A DNA stretch of 64,000 bases from Ensifer sp. LCM 4579 (GCF_001854885.1 NZ_MDDV01000059.1:186001-250000), one strand, 5' to 3'; numbered from the stretch's first letter, positions 36,764 through 45,865 are shown. The notes: generated by a model from the sequence alone, not told the origin. Program-made: numbers and translations.

Positions 36764-38686
36764 ATGTATCGCCCGAAGCTGGCCCAGATCGTAGCCGTTC
36801 TCCTGTTGCTGGCAGTGCTGTCTACTGCGGCGATGATTCATCTCATTTGGCAGCGCGCGGCCGGTGAGAGCATCGAAGAGATCGTCGCGAGTCTCGATAC
36901 CCAGACGGCCGGCTCCGTCAGGCACGACCTGTCACAGACGCTGGCGCTTGTTTCGAGCTCGGCGGAAATCGTCCGTACCATCCTCTTCCAGGGCGCGATC
37001 AGCCCCGAGGACGAGGTCAAGCGCGAGTTCCTGTTCCTGTCGCTGCTGCGTGAGCAGCCGGCGATCGCCTGGATCGGCTTCGGATTTCCCGACGGGCGCT
37101 TCTTCGGTTCGCACGCGACGGCAGACGGGGGGATCGAGATGGTGGAGATCGGCGCTGCGCAACCCGGTGAACTGCGCCCGCTGCGGCGCGACCTCTACCG
37201 ACCGATCCCAGGTGACATCTTTTTCGAAGAGCGCATCAATGCGGAGAGCGCCTATGTGGCACTTGGTGCGCCGTGGTTTCGGTTGGGCAAGGAAAGCGCA
37301 GGGCCCGTCTGGACGGTCACCAATGTGCTGCCGAACGGTTTCGAGCCAGCAATCGTGCTGTCGAAGCGCGTCGAGAGCTTCGGGACGTTCACCGGTGTAG
37401 TGATGGCGGCCGTCAGCCTCCGCCGACTGTCCGAGGCGCTGCAGGCGCTCGACATTCCCGCTGAAAGCAAAGCCTTTGTGCTGGACGAGCGCGGAAGGGT
37501 GCTTGCGACCTCGCAGCCATCGGACGGGGTGATGGCGGCGCATTTTTCCGATTTCCCCGCATCCGATGCCATTGCCAGAGCTGCGGCGGAGGCAGTGGCG
37601 GCCAACAGCGGCGACGCATTTCGCGTTCTGGCGCCAAGCGCTGCCTTGGGACCCGTCTTCATATCGTCGTCAAGGCTGCCCTTTGAAAACTGGCGGCTGA
37701 TCATCGCCACGCCCCGCTCGACCTTCGCCGGCGGCATCGACAAGAATATCCGGCGCATCGCCATCGTCGTGCTTGCCATCGCGGTGCTTGCGGCATTAAC
37801 GGCCGTAGTGGTTGCCAATTTCCTCTTCGCGCGGCCGCTCGCGCGGCTGGCAGTGCAACTGCGCGCGATCGAGCGCTTCGCACTGGGGAGCGTTTGCCAT
37901 CATCCGACCTTTCTCTCCGAGCTCAACGACTTGTCCCGGGCTTTGAAGCGCATGTCGGTCGGGCTTTCCGCCTTCGCCCGCTACATGCCGCTCGAGGTCG
38001 TGCGGCCGCTGGTAGAAGGCAGCATCGAGCCGAAGCCCGGCGGTGAGCTCTGTGAGGTGACGGTGATGTTCGCCGACCTGCCCGGTTTCACCGAACTGAC
38101 CGAAAGGCTTGGACCGGACGTCGAGCCGCATCTGACGCGCTTCCTGACGATTGCGGTTGCCGCGATCCATGCCGAGGGCGGCACTGTCGACAAGTTTATC
38201 GGAGATGCCGTCATGGCGATCTGGAACGCGCCGGGAAGGCAGGCGGATCATGCCGCCCGCGCTTGCCGCACGGCGATCGCCATCCGGAACGCGATGCACG
38301 AGGAGCCAACGGCGGCAGTCGGCGAAAGCGCGATCCGCGTGCGCATCGGCATCAACAGCGGTACGGCGCTGATCGGCAATATCGGTTCCGCGGAGCGGCT
38401 CAGCTACACCGCTATCGGCGATACGGTCAATCTCGCCAGCCGGCTCGTGAATGTGGCCAAGGAGCACGGTGTCGAGATCGTGCTCAGCGACGCGACCGCG
38501 CGGGAACTCGGCGCAGAGCCGATGACGAGGCCGCTCGGGCTTGTGACAGTGCGCGGCAAGGCCAGGCCCGTCGGCGTGCATACGATCGACCAGCCAAAAG
38601 CTCGGTCCACGGGAGGAAGCGATGGAGATGGCGATCACGACGGTGGCGATGCTCGCGTGCCTGCAGCTCAAGCATTTCCTTGCTGA
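36764..38686 (+). CDS. Membrane-bound class III adenylate cyclase
   Basis: A 640-residue receptor cyclase. Spans at about residues 7-27 and 328-350 bracket a periplasmic sensor of about 300 residues (probably dCache-like). A HAMP-like linker follows, then the cyclase domain (about 425-600). Metal-binding Asp residues are in FADLPGF and IGDAVMAIW. The purine-site Lys and Asp are in DKFIGD and AIGDTVNLA, favouring ATP; transition-state Asn and Arg are in NLASRL. Rhizobia carry many such cyclases. Placement behind the bufferin genes hints at a periplasmic metal or redox signal (inference). Its end overlaps the DUF3307 gene by 65 bases. Confidence 0.88.
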   Translation: MYRPKLAQIVAVLLLLAVLSTAAMIHLIWQRAAGESIEEIVASLDTQTAGSVRHDLSQTLALVSSSAEIVRTILFQGAISPEDEVKREFLFLSLLREQPAIAWIGFGFPDGRFFGSHATADGGIEMVEIGAAQPGELRPLRRDLYRPIPGDIFFEERINAESAYVALGAPWFRLGKESAGPVWTVTNVLPNGFEPAIVLSKRVESFGTFTGVVMAAVSLRRLSEALQALDIPAESKAFVLDERGRVLATSQPSDGVMAAHFSDFPASDAIARAAAEAVAANSGDAFRVLAPSAALGPVFISSSRLPFENWRLIIATPRSTFAGGIDKNIRRIAIVVLAIAVLAALTAVVVANFLFARPLARLAVQLRAIERFALGSVCHHPTFLSELNDLSRALKRMSVGLSAFARYMPLEVVRPLVEGSIEPKPGGELCEVTVMFADLPGFTELTERLGPDVEPHLTRFLTIAVAAIHAEGGTVDKFIGDAVMAIWNAPGRQADHAARACRTAIAIRNAMHEEPTAAVGESAIRVRIGINSGTALIGNIGSAERLSYTAIGDTVNLASRLVNVAKEHGVEIVLSDATARELGAEPMTRPLGLVTVRGKARPVGVHTIDQPKARSTGGSDGDGDHDGGDARVPAAQAFPC

Positions 38687-38999
38687 CTATGTGCTGCAGC
38701 CGCTCTGGATCCTGCGCGGCAAGGGCGATTTCCGCATGATCGGCGGCTATGCCCATGCGGGTGCGCATGCGCTCGGGACCATGCCGGCACTGATGCTCGC
38801 CGGCATTGGCGCGACGCGCATCGCCATTCTCGTGCTCGCCGAATTCGTTGTTCACTATCTCATCGACTATGGAAAGGCGCTTTTGTCGCGGCATTGTTGT
38901 GCCGACGCAACGACGCGTGCCTACTGGGCCATGCATGGCGCCGATCAATTGATGCACCAGCTGACCTATGCGGCACTGATCCTGGCTGCGCTGGCGTAA
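38622..38999 (+). CDS. DUF3307 membrane protein
   Basis: A 125-residue DUF3307 protein with about four spans and the family motifs LKHFLADYVLQP (about residues 15-26) and FVVHYLIDYGK (about 74-84). The conserved His/Asp residues in KHFLADY and HYLIDY suggest a membrane metal site, but the function is unknown. The start at 38622 follows GGAGGAAGCG inside the cyclase gene. The last 24 coding bases and the stop are part of a 26-base tandem duplication. Confidence 0.82.
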   Translation: MEMAITTVAMLACLQLKHFLADYVLQPLWILRGKGDFRMIGGYAHAGAHALGTMPALMLAGIGATRIAILVLAEFVVHYLIDYGKALLSRHCCADATTRAYWAMHGADQLMHQLTYAALILAALA

Positions 39000-39026
39000 T
39001 ACTGATCCTGGCTGCGCTGGCGTAAT
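38975..39026 (+). repeat. Exact 26-base tandem duplication across the DUF3307 stop
   Basis: The unit ACTGATCCTGGCTGCGCTGG then CGTAAT occurs at 38975-39000 and again, without mismatch, at 39001-39026. The first copy contains the DUF3307 stop codon; the second is non-coding. The perfect identity implies a recent slip or duplication. Confidence 0.95.
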
Positions 39027-39037
39027 CAGGTGCTCTT

Positions 39038-39148
39038 TCAGAATGGCTCCGGCCGCGAGATGATGAACAGGCCGGCCGCAATCACGATCATCACGACAAT
39101 GGCTGCCGTCACGAAGGCCGGGATTGCCCCTCCGAGTGTCGATACCAC
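39038..39148 (-). CDS. Possible small membrane protein or gene remnant
   Basis: A 36-codon frame starting at GTG 39148. It would encode VSTLGGAIPAFVTAAIVVMI followed by VIAAGLFIISRPEPF, a clean single membrane helix with a short polar tail. No good ribosome binding site is visible. It could be a genuine small membrane protein, or the surviving C-terminus of a larger gene. A 69-codon frame on the opposite strand (39030-39239) has no family features. Confidence 0.25.
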   Translation of the reverse strand: MVSTLGGAIPAFVTAAIVVMIVIAAGLFIISRPEPF

Positions 39149-39248
39149 TTGGGCGGACTATGCCGACATTGCGGTCGAGAGTCCGGGCGCCGACACACCA
39201 CACGGACTTTCCATCATCCCCGCTCGCCTGGAGCGCTAACCATTGCGC

Positions 39249-40325
39249 TCACCGTCCCTCGATCAGCCTCTTCCAGTCTTCAATGAAGCTCCGCCGCTGG
39301 ATCTCGTCCTGCGCGGCGAGCAGGGCGGGTCCGATGCGGATCGGGCGAGCGATGCCGGATTCCATCAGCGATGCGGGGCCGTCGACGCCGGCGGGAAGGG
39401 GGCCGGACTCGGAGAAGAAGAAGGAATATTCGCGGGCGACCGCCCGGCCGCGCGACGACAGGAGATAATCCAGGAACTGCTTGCCGAGCGCCGGTTTGCG
39501 GGCATTCGAAGGGATCATCGCACCGCGCGAAAGCACCAGGGTGTAGTCGCCGGGCACCACGATGCCGAGGTCCGGATTTGCCTTGGCCGCGGCATAGGCA
39601 TAGGAACCGAGCACGTTGTAGGCGAGGCGCACATTGCCGGCCGCGATTTCCCCCAGCACCTCGTTGTTGCAGCAGCGTGTGACCGTCTTGGTGCGGCTGA
39701 GGCTTTCGAGCAGCCGGCCGTAGGTGGTCGGGGCCTGGCGGGAATCGTTGAATGCGAGCAGGTAGCCGACGCCGGAGGCCTCGATGTCGTAGGTGCCGAT
39801 GCGGTTGCGAAATTCCTCGGGCTCCCGGCGCAGCAGGTCGGCGAGCTCCTCGTGGCTGCGCGGCACCTCCGCAGCAGGAAGGGCGCGGCGGTCGTAGACG
39901 AAGACCACGGGCTCGAAGGTGAAACCGAAGATCTCGTCGCGCCAGTTGGCCCAGGCGGGTGCTGCCGATGTCTCACGCGAAGTGTGGGCCTCCGCGCAGC
40001 CGTCATTGGCAAGCCGCACCAGCTGGTCGACGGAGGAGGAGAGCAATATGTCCGCGCTGCGGCTCTTGCCGGCGCAGGCGTCGACGGCTTGCCGGAAGAG
40101 ATCGTTCGTGACGTAGTCGACGAAATCCACCGCGACGCCGGGCCTCAGTTCCTGGAAATCCCGGATCAGCGGACGCATGGCTTCGAGATCGGTGGCCGCG
40201 TGGATGGTCAGCCGTTCCGTCTCCTTGCCGTTCGACGGAAAGAACGCTCTCTGGCCTTCGATCGCGGCGGCAGCCGATGGCAGCAGCCAGAGGAAGATGG
40301 CGAGCGATCGAAGAAGCAGTCTCAT
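39249..40325 (-). CDS. Extracellular solute-binding protein linked to TctDE
   Basis: A 358-residue periplasmic protein (signal peptide to about residue 21, PSAAAA) of the bacterial solute-binding (SBP_bac_6/Fe3+-type) class. Features are VDFVDYVTNDLFRQA near 65 and the central RNRIGTYDIEASGVGYL. No permease or ATPase is encoded with it. It overlaps the kinase gene by four bases (ATGA), so it is the third gene of a tctD-tctE-SBP operon. In this arrangement it probably acts as a ligand sensor feeding the kinase rather than as a transporter component (inference). Confidence 0.8.
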   Translation of the reverse strand: MRLLLRSLAIFLWLLPSAAAAIEGQRAFFPSNGKETERLTIHAATDLEAMRPLIRDFQELRPGVAVDFVDYVTNDLFRQAVDACAGKSRSADILLSSSVDQLVRLANDGCAEAHTSRETSAAPAWANWRDEIFGFTFEPVVFVYDRRALPAAEVPRSHEELADLLRREPEEFRNRIGTYDIEASGVGYLLAFNDSRQAPTTYGRLLESLSRTKTVTRCCNNEVLGEIAAGNVRLAYNVLGSYAYAAAKANPDLGIVVPGDYTLVLSRGAMIPSNARKPALGKQFLDYLLSSRGRAVAREYSFFFSESGPLPAGVDGPASLMESGIARPIRIGPALLAAQDEIQRRSFIEDWKRLIEGR

Positions 40326-41713
40326 ACCCGTTCCTCCGCCGCGAGCGGCACCTCGATGAAGACGCAGAAGTCCTGTCCCTCGGCTTTCTCGCGGAATCCG
40401 ATCCGGCCACCCAGGACGGACGCAACTTCGGAGGCTATGGCAAAGCCGAGACCCGACGCGCCTTTGCCGGAACGGGTCGAATAGAAGCGCTTGGTCACGT
40501 TTCCCCATTCCTGCGCCGGAATGCCCGGGCCGTCGTCCGAGACCTCGACGCGCCCGTATCCGCCATCGCGCGTGACGCGCACCTCGAGTCGCGAAGAGGC
40601 GCCGTGACGCAGCGCATTGTCGATGACATTGGCGATCGCCTCGCGCAGGCTGAGCATATCCCCCATGATGACCGGATCGTCTTCCGCCGCTTCGAAGGAA
40701 ACGACCATGTCGGGGTCGACGGTGATCGGGATCGCCGTGCGGAAAGCCTTGCGCGCGACGTCGTTCAAGGAAACGGCCGCAAGCTGGCTTGAATCGAAGC
40801 GATGAATGACCATTGCGTGGTTCAGCAACTGATTGGTGAAACGAGCAAGTTCGGCCGTCCGGTTGCGCACCCGTTCGAGATGGCGGCGATCGTCTGGCGT
40901 GAGATTGTCCTCGTTGATCAGGCTCACCTGGGCGGTGAGCGCGGTGAGCGGCGTGCGGATCTGGTGTGCACTGTCGGCCACATAGCGCTGGAGCAGCTTC
41001 ACACGCTCGTCGAGGCGATTGATGAAGTGGTTTATCGAGGTCATGAAGGGAATGAGCTCACGCGGCACGTCGGCGCTCATAGGTGTCAGGTCCTGGGGGT
41101 CGCGCTGGCGCAGGGCATCGCCAAGGACGTCGACCGGTCGCAGCGAGTAGCGCACGGCAAGCGCCGTGCCGCCAAGTGCGAGCAGGCTCATGACCGCAAC
41201 AAGAAAGGTGGCACGCGTGGTCAACTCGGAGGCAAGCGCCTGACGGGCTTCGACCGTCTGGGCGACGACGACATAGCTCCAGCCGGTGCCATCGTTGAGG
41301 GTCATCGCCCGGGAAAGGGTGACGGTGCGCACGGCCGCGCCGCGATACTCGGTATTTCCGAAAACCGGACCATTGCGGCTTTGCGAGAGTGGCGCTTTCG
41401 GCTCGAGATCAGCATAGCCCGTGAGCGTCGAACCGGCCGGGTCTATCACGCGATAGAAAATCCGGTCCCGCTGAGCGAGGCCGAGGAGCTCGAAGGCGGA
41501 GGGAGGCAGGACGAAGCGGAGTGCGCCGTCGGCCACGGTCAGGCTCTCCGACATCTGGAAGGCGGCGCCGAGAAGCAGCCTGTCATAGGCTTCGTCGGCC
41601 GCCGTACGGGCATAGAGCCAGGCGGCGGTGATCAGCGATGCGGCGCCGAGCATAAGCACGATCGCCACGCGGCGCACGATGCGCGCGAAAAGCGAGCTTC
41701 TATGCGTTGTCAT
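40322..41713 (-). CDS. tctE: Sensor histidine kinase TctE
   Basis: A 463-residue membrane kinase with spans at about residues 12-32 and 172-192. Between them is a periplasmic 2CSK_N-type sensor domain, followed by HAMP (about 195-240), HisKA with the phosphoacceptor in DSAHQIRTPLTALTA (about 250), and HATPase_c with DNALRHGASS and DDGPGIP. It responds to tricarboxylates in the TctDE model. It overlaps tctD by 14 bases. It is divergent from tctCBA, its likely regulon. Confidence 0.88.
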   Translation of the reverse strand: MTTHRSSLFARIVRRVAIVLMLGAASLITAAWLYARTAADEAYDRLLLGAAFQMSESLTVADGALRFVLPPSAFELLGLAQRDRIFYRVIDPAGSTLTGYADLEPKAPLSQSRNGPVFGNTEYRGAAVRTVTLSRAMTLNDGTGWSYVVVAQTVEARQALASELTTRATFLVAVMSLLALGGTALAVRYSLRPVDVLGDALRQRDPQDLTPMSADVPRELIPFMTSINHFINRLDERVKLLQRYVADSAHQIRTPLTALTAQVSLINEDNLTPDDRRHLERVRNRTAELARFTNQLLNHAMVIHRFDSSQLAAVSLNDVARKAFRTAIPITVDPDMVVSFEAAEDDPVIMGDMLSLREAIANVIDNALRHGASSRLEVRVTRDGGYGRVEVSDDGPGIPAQEWGNVTKRFYSTRSGKGASGLGFAIASEVASVLGGRIGFREKAEGQDFCVFIEVPLAAEERV

Positions 41714-42377
41714 CCGCCACCAGCTGATAGCCGACGCCCCTCAGCGTCACGATGCGAGCCTTGGCGCGCTCCAGCTTCTTGCGCAGGCGGCCGATATAGA
41801 GCTCGATCGCATTCGGCCCGGCGGCCTCTTCGAAGCCGAAGAGCTGGTCGAGAAGCTCCTCCTTGCTGAACACCTTGCCGGGGCGGGAGGCGAGAATCTC
41901 GAGCAGCGTCATCTCGCGGCGCTTGAGCTGGATCTCGCGCTTGCCGACCTTGACGCTGCGATTGGCGCGGTCGAGGCTGACATCGCCGCAGACGATGATG
42001 TTCGTCGCATCGCCGCCGGTCCTGCGGCGCAAGAGCACGCGGGCTCTCGCTTCGAGCTCGCGGAAATCGAAAGGCTTGACCAGGTAATCATCGGCGCCGA
42101 GATCGAGCGCGCCGACGCGGTCGTCGATTTCCGAGCGCGCCGTCAGCACGAGAACGGGCACATTGCTTTTCGACTGACGCAACGCGCGCAGGATGGAGAA
42201 GCCGTCGAGGCCCGGCAGCATGACGTCGAGGATGACGAGGTCGTATTCGGTGAAGCTCAGAATATCCGCTGCCGCCGATCCGTCGGTCTCCCAGTCGACG
42301 GTATGACCCGTCAGCTGGAACCGGCGACAGATCGCCTCGCCCACATCGATAGTGTCTTCGACCAAGAGAATACGCAC
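41700..42377 (-). CDS. tctD: OmpR-family response regulator TctD
   Basis: A 225-residue regulator. The receiver has LLVEDTIDVGE (residues 4-14), the phosphoacceptor Asp in VILDVMLPG (about 51) and Lys in VKPFDFREL. A winged helix follows (about 125-220) with RREMTLLEILASRPGKVFSK and RKKLERAK. The start codon is GTG. It lies 257 bases from tctC on the other strand, a gap that must contain the tctCBA promoter and TctD sites, though I could not identify a clear direct repeat. Confidence 0.88.
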   Translation of the reverse strand: MRILLVEDTIDVGEAICRRFQLTGHTVDWETDGSAAADILSFTEYDLVILDVMLPGLDGFSILRALRQSKSNVPVLVLTARSEIDDRVGALDLGADDYLVKPFDFRELEARARVLLRRRTGGDATNIIVCGDVSLDRANRSVKVGKREIQLKRREMTLLEILASRPGKVFSKEELLDQLFGFEEAAGPNAIELYIGRLRKKLERAKARIVTLRGVGYQLVADDNA

Positions 42378-42634
42378 GTTTTATGATCGCATGCGCTTAC
42401 AGGCCGATCAAGCGGGCTTGTTTGAGGGTGTTCATCAATGTGGCGGGAGGATGACAGGATGGTGACAGGAACGTCCCCTAGAGTGGCCCGGTCGGTCCAA
42501 GGGAGAGAGCTGTGGACCGGCCCGGGAGGGAAGCCCGAAAAGATTGCGTCACGCCCCTGGTGTCCCGAACGGGACCGGCCGGTGATCGTTGTCGCTGCTT
42601 CCGACCGGCAGCTTCAGAACAAACGGGAGAGATC

Positions 42635-43609
42635 ATGAATTCTGTGTTCACCAAGACCCTCTGCGGCGCCGCCTTCGCGGCTCTTATGATGTCAGCTTCC
42701 GCCTATGCGGAGCCGGCAAAGCCAGAATGCATCGCCGGCGCGAAACCGGGCGGCGGCTTCGACCTGACCTGCCGGTTGGCCGCCAATGCCCTGCTCGAGG
42801 CCACGCAGATTTCCAAGCCCATGGCCGTCACCTACATGGAAGGCGGGGTCGGCGCGGTCGCCTACAACCACGTCATAGCGAAGCGCGGTTCCGACCCCAA
42901 CGTCATCACCGCCGCCTCCTCCGGCTCGGCGCTGCTCCTCGCGCAGGGCAAGTTCGGCCAGTATGACGAGACGGCGGTGCGTTGGCTCGGCGCGCTCGGC
43001 GCGGATTACGGTGTTCTGGTCGTTTCTGCCGACTCGCCGTACAAGACGCTCGGCGAACTGGTCGAAGCCTACAAGGCCTCGCCGGAAGACTTCGCGATTG
43101 GCGGTGGCGGTGCCGTCGGCTCGCAGGACTGGATGAAGGGTTCGCTTCTCGCCAAGGCCGCCGGTCAGGATCCGAAGAAGATGCGCTATGCCGCGCTCGA
43201 GGGCGGCGGTGCGGTGCTGACTGCGCTCGAGGGCGGCCATGTGAAGGTCGGATCCGGCGATGCCGCGGAGATGGTCAAGCACCACGTCGCCGGCAAGGTG
43301 CGCATCCTTGCCGTCATGGCTGCGGAGCGCCTGCCTGGTGAGCTTGCCGATGTCCCGACCGCAAAGGAACAGGGCTTCGATATCGAATGGCCGATCTGGC
43401 GCGGCTACTATGTCGGCAAGGACGTCTCCGATGCCGACTACGAATGGTGGGTCAACGCCTTCGAGACAGCTTCGAAGACGCCGGAATTCTCCAAGGAGCG
43501 TGAAGCGCGCGGGCTCTTCGAATTCACCCTGCTCGGCAAGGACTTCGAAGATCGCGTGAAGGCCGATGTCGAGCGTTTCAAGATCCTCGCCAAGGAAGCC
43601 GGCATGTAA
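42635..43609 (+). CDS. tctC: Tripartite tricarboxylate transporter binding protein TctC
   Basis: A 324-residue periplasmic receptor of the TctC/Bug family with a signal peptide (to about residue 25, SAYAEP). Family signatures include IAGAKPGGGFDLTCRL (about 31-46), GAVAYNHVI and GGGGAVGSQDWMKG. It delivers a carboxylate, perhaps citrate, to TctBA. GGGAGAG precedes the ATG at 42635. A stem-loop follows before tctB. Confidence 0.9.
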   Translation: MNSVFTKTLCGAAFAALMMSASAYAEPAKPECIAGAKPGGGFDLTCRLAANALLEATQISKPMAVTYMEGGVGAVAYNHVIAKRGSDPNVITAASSGSALLLAQGKFGQYDETAVRWLGALGADYGVLVVSADSPYKTLGELVEAYKASPEDFAIGGGGAVGSQDWMKGSLLAKAAGQDPKKMRYAALEGGGAVLTALEGGHVKVGSGDAAEMVKHHVAGKVRILAVMAAERLPGELADVPTAKEQGFDIEWPIWRGYYVGKDVSDADYEWWVNAFETASKTPEFSKEREARGLFEFTLLGKDFEDRVKADVERFKILAKEAGM

Positions 43610-43652
43610 TCAAGTTCCCCTCGCAAGATCCTCCCGAGACAACGAGGCGGAC

Positions 43653-43686
43653 CCCTTCCGTCGCCGGCGAAACGGTGGCGGAAGGG
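43653..43686 (+). other. Stem-loop between tctC and tctB
   Basis: CCCTTCCG (43653-43660) pairs with CGGAAGGG (43679-43686). The inner TCGCC and GGTGG extend the stem to 13 pairs including two G-U. It lies in the 214-base gap after the receptor gene and lacks a U-run. Confidence 0.6.
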
Positions 43687-43823
43687 CGCGAGGGAAGCAA
43701 TGGCCAAGGCTGCGCGAAAACCAGCCTGAGGTCACGATGATTTTCCAGCAATGAGATGCGGGACGCGGGCGGAACAGCGCGCGACCGCTCTAAGTTGAGC
43801 AAACGTCGGGGGGAAAGACATCC

Positions 43824-44294
43824 ATGTCCGAAGTCCATCATCCTTCTTCCGTGACTGTCCGACTGATTGGACGCGTCTCGGCCATCTGCCTTCTCGTCTT
43901 CGCCATTGCCTATGGTGTCGGGGCCAGCGGCATCGAGTACTCCTTCGCGTCCGACCCCCTCGGGCCGAGGGTCTTTCCCGTCGCACTTGCCGTTATTCTC
44001 GGCCTGCTAAGCATTTGGTATTGGTTCTCACCCGGCTTCGCCGAAGGCTTCCCCACGGGGCCGCTGCTCGCGCGCGTTCTCGCCGTGCCGGTGGTGATGG
44101 TCGTTGCCGTCGCGCTATTCGAGCCGGCTGGCTTTGCCGCCTCCATCTTCATCCTCACCCTCGGCGCTGCCCTCATTTTCGGCGCCCCGCCGGCAAAGGC
44201 GCTGATCGGTGCCGTCGGTCACGCCGCCCTGTGGTGGTTCGTCTTCTCCTATCTTCTGGAAGTCTACCTGCCGGCCGGCGCGCTGTTCGGCTGA
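43824..44294 (+). CDS. tctB: Tripartite tricarboxylate transporter small membrane subunit TctB
   Basis: A 156-residue four-span protein (about residues 13-33, 48-66, 83-115 and 122-145) with the TctB pattern FASDPLGPRVFPVALAVILG near the first loop. It works with TctA in sodium-coupled uptake. A 214-base gap with a hairpin separates it from tctC, and tctA follows after 31 bases. Confidence 0.88.
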   Translation: MSEVHHPSSVTVRLIGRVSAICLLVFAIAYGVGASGIEYSFASDPLGPRVFPVALAVILGLLSIWYWFSPGFAEGFPTGPLLARVLAVPVVMVVAVALFEPAGFAASIFILTLGAALIFGAPPAKALIGAVGHAALWWFVFSYLLEVYLPAGALFG

Positions 44295-44325
44295 TCGTGA
44301 GACTGAAACCGGAAAGGTCACGACC

Positions 44326-45843
44326 ATGAATCTCGAATATCTCTGGCAAGGCTTTGCCGTCGCCTTGACCTGGCAAAATCTCCTGATCGGTTTCGTCGGC
44401 TGTTTCATTGGCACCATGGTCGGCGCCTTGCCGGCGATCGGCCCGATCAACGGCATCGCGCTGCTGCTTCCGATCGCCTACACGATGGGACTGCCGGCGG
44501 AAAGCACCATGATCCTGCTGGCCGCCATCTACTGCGGCGCCGAATATGGCGGGCGCATCTCCTCCATCCTGCTGAACGTCCCGGGCGACGCCGGCGCCGT
44601 CATGACGGCTCTCGACGGCTATCCGATGGCGAGGCAGGGCCGGGCGGGCGAGGCGCTTGCGCTTTCGGGGCTCGCTTCCTTCGTCGGCGGCATTCTCGGC
44701 TCGATCGGTCTCGCCCTCTTCGCGCCGCTCCTCTCCGGTCTTGCGATCGGCTTCGGTCCGGCTGAATATTTCGTGTTGATGCTGTTCGCCTTTGCGACGC
44801 TCGGTTCCATGGTCGGCGGCCAGCCTGCCAAGACGCTGATCGGCTGCGTGCTCGGCCTCATGCTGGCAACGGTCGGCCTCGACGCGACTTCGGGAGCCTA
44901 TCGCTTCACCTTCAACGAGCCGGAACTCGGCGACGGCATCGAATTCGTGGTGCTCGTTATCGGCCTGTTCTCGATTTCAGAAGCGCTGATCATCCTCGAG
45001 CACCAAGGGCGCGGCATGACGGTGATCCGCGAACTCGGCCGCATGACGGCGCAGATGTCGGATGTCGTCAAGAGCATCGGCACCACGTTGCGCAGTTCGG
45101 TGCTCGGCTTCGTCGTCGGCGTGCTCCCGGGAACGGGCGCTTCGGTGTCGAGCGCCATCGCCTACACGACCGCCAAGCGGATTTCCGATACCGAAGGCAC
45201 CTTCGGCAAGGGCGACGTGCGCGGGCTTGCGGCACCCGAGGCGGCCAACAACGCGACCGCCTGCGGCGCCTTCGTGCCGATGCTCACGCTTGGCGTGCCG
45301 GGCTCCGGCACGACCGCCGTCATGCTCGGTGCGCTGATGCTCTATAACATCCAGCCCGGCCCGATGCTGCTCGTCGAGCGCCCGGAAATCGTCGGCGGCC
45401 TGGTTGCCTCGCTTTTCGTCGGCAACATCATCCTGCTGGCGCTCAACCTGCCGCTGGTGCAGATCTTCGCCCGCGTCCTGACGGTGCCGAACTGGCTCCT
45501 GGTGCCGGGCATCCTGGTGCTGTCGATCGTCGGCGTCTACTCCGCCCACTCCTCGGTCTTCTCGATCTATCTGATGATGAGCATCGGATTGGTCGGTTGG
45601 CTTCTGCGCAAGGCCGGTTTCGACATGGCGCCGATCATTCTCGGCTTCGTGCTCGGCCGGGTCATGGAGGTGAACCTGCGCAATGCGCTGGCGATCAGCG
45701 GCGGCGAATTGTCGATCCTGTTCAGCAGCACCATCTGCAACGTGCTGTGGTGCATGGCGCTGCTTGTGGCGATCCTGCCCCTCTATCTTTCGCGTCGCGC
45801 CAAGCGTCGCATCGCTGCGAAGAATCTTGCGATCGCGGAATAG
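44326..45843 (+). CDS. tctA: Tripartite tricarboxylate transporter large membrane subunit TctA
   Basis: A 505-residue protein with about twelve spans. The two conserved TctA motifs are visible: GTMVGALPAIGPINGIALLL (about residues 27-46) and GVLPGTGASVSSAIAYTTAK (about 265-284), with YGGRISSILLNVPGDAG near 70-86. It is the ion-coupled permease of the system. An intrinsic terminator follows within 60 bases. Confidence 0.93.
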   Translation: MNLEYLWQGFAVALTWQNLLIGFVGCFIGTMVGALPAIGPINGIALLLPIAYTMGLPAESTMILLAAIYCGAEYGGRISSILLNVPGDAGAVMTALDGYPMARQGRAGEALALSGLASFVGGILGSIGLALFAPLLSGLAIGFGPAEYFVLMLFAFATLGSMVGGQPAKTLIGCVLGLMLATVGLDATSGAYRFTFNEPELGDGIEFVVLVIGLFSISEALIILEHQGRGMTVIRELGRMTAQMSDVVKSIGTTLRSSVLGFVVGVLPGTGASVSSAIAYTTAKRISDTEGTFGKGDVRGLAAPEAANNATACGAFVPMLTLGVPGSGTTAVMLGALMLYNIQPGPMLLVERPEIVGGLVASLFVGNIILLALNLPLVQIFARVLTVPNWLLVPGILVLSIVGVYSAHSSVFSIYLMMSIGLVGWLLRKAGFDMAPIILGFVLGRVMEVNLRNALAISGGELSILFSSTICNVLWCMALLVAILPLYLSRRAKRRIAAKNLAIAE

Positions 45844-45865
45844 GGCAGCCACCGCCAGAATTTCG

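Noticed and set aside
39030-39239. 69-codon plus-strand frame after DUF3307
   Set aside because: No ribosome site or domain. The opposite strand encodes a cleaner membrane helix, so this is probably its shadow.
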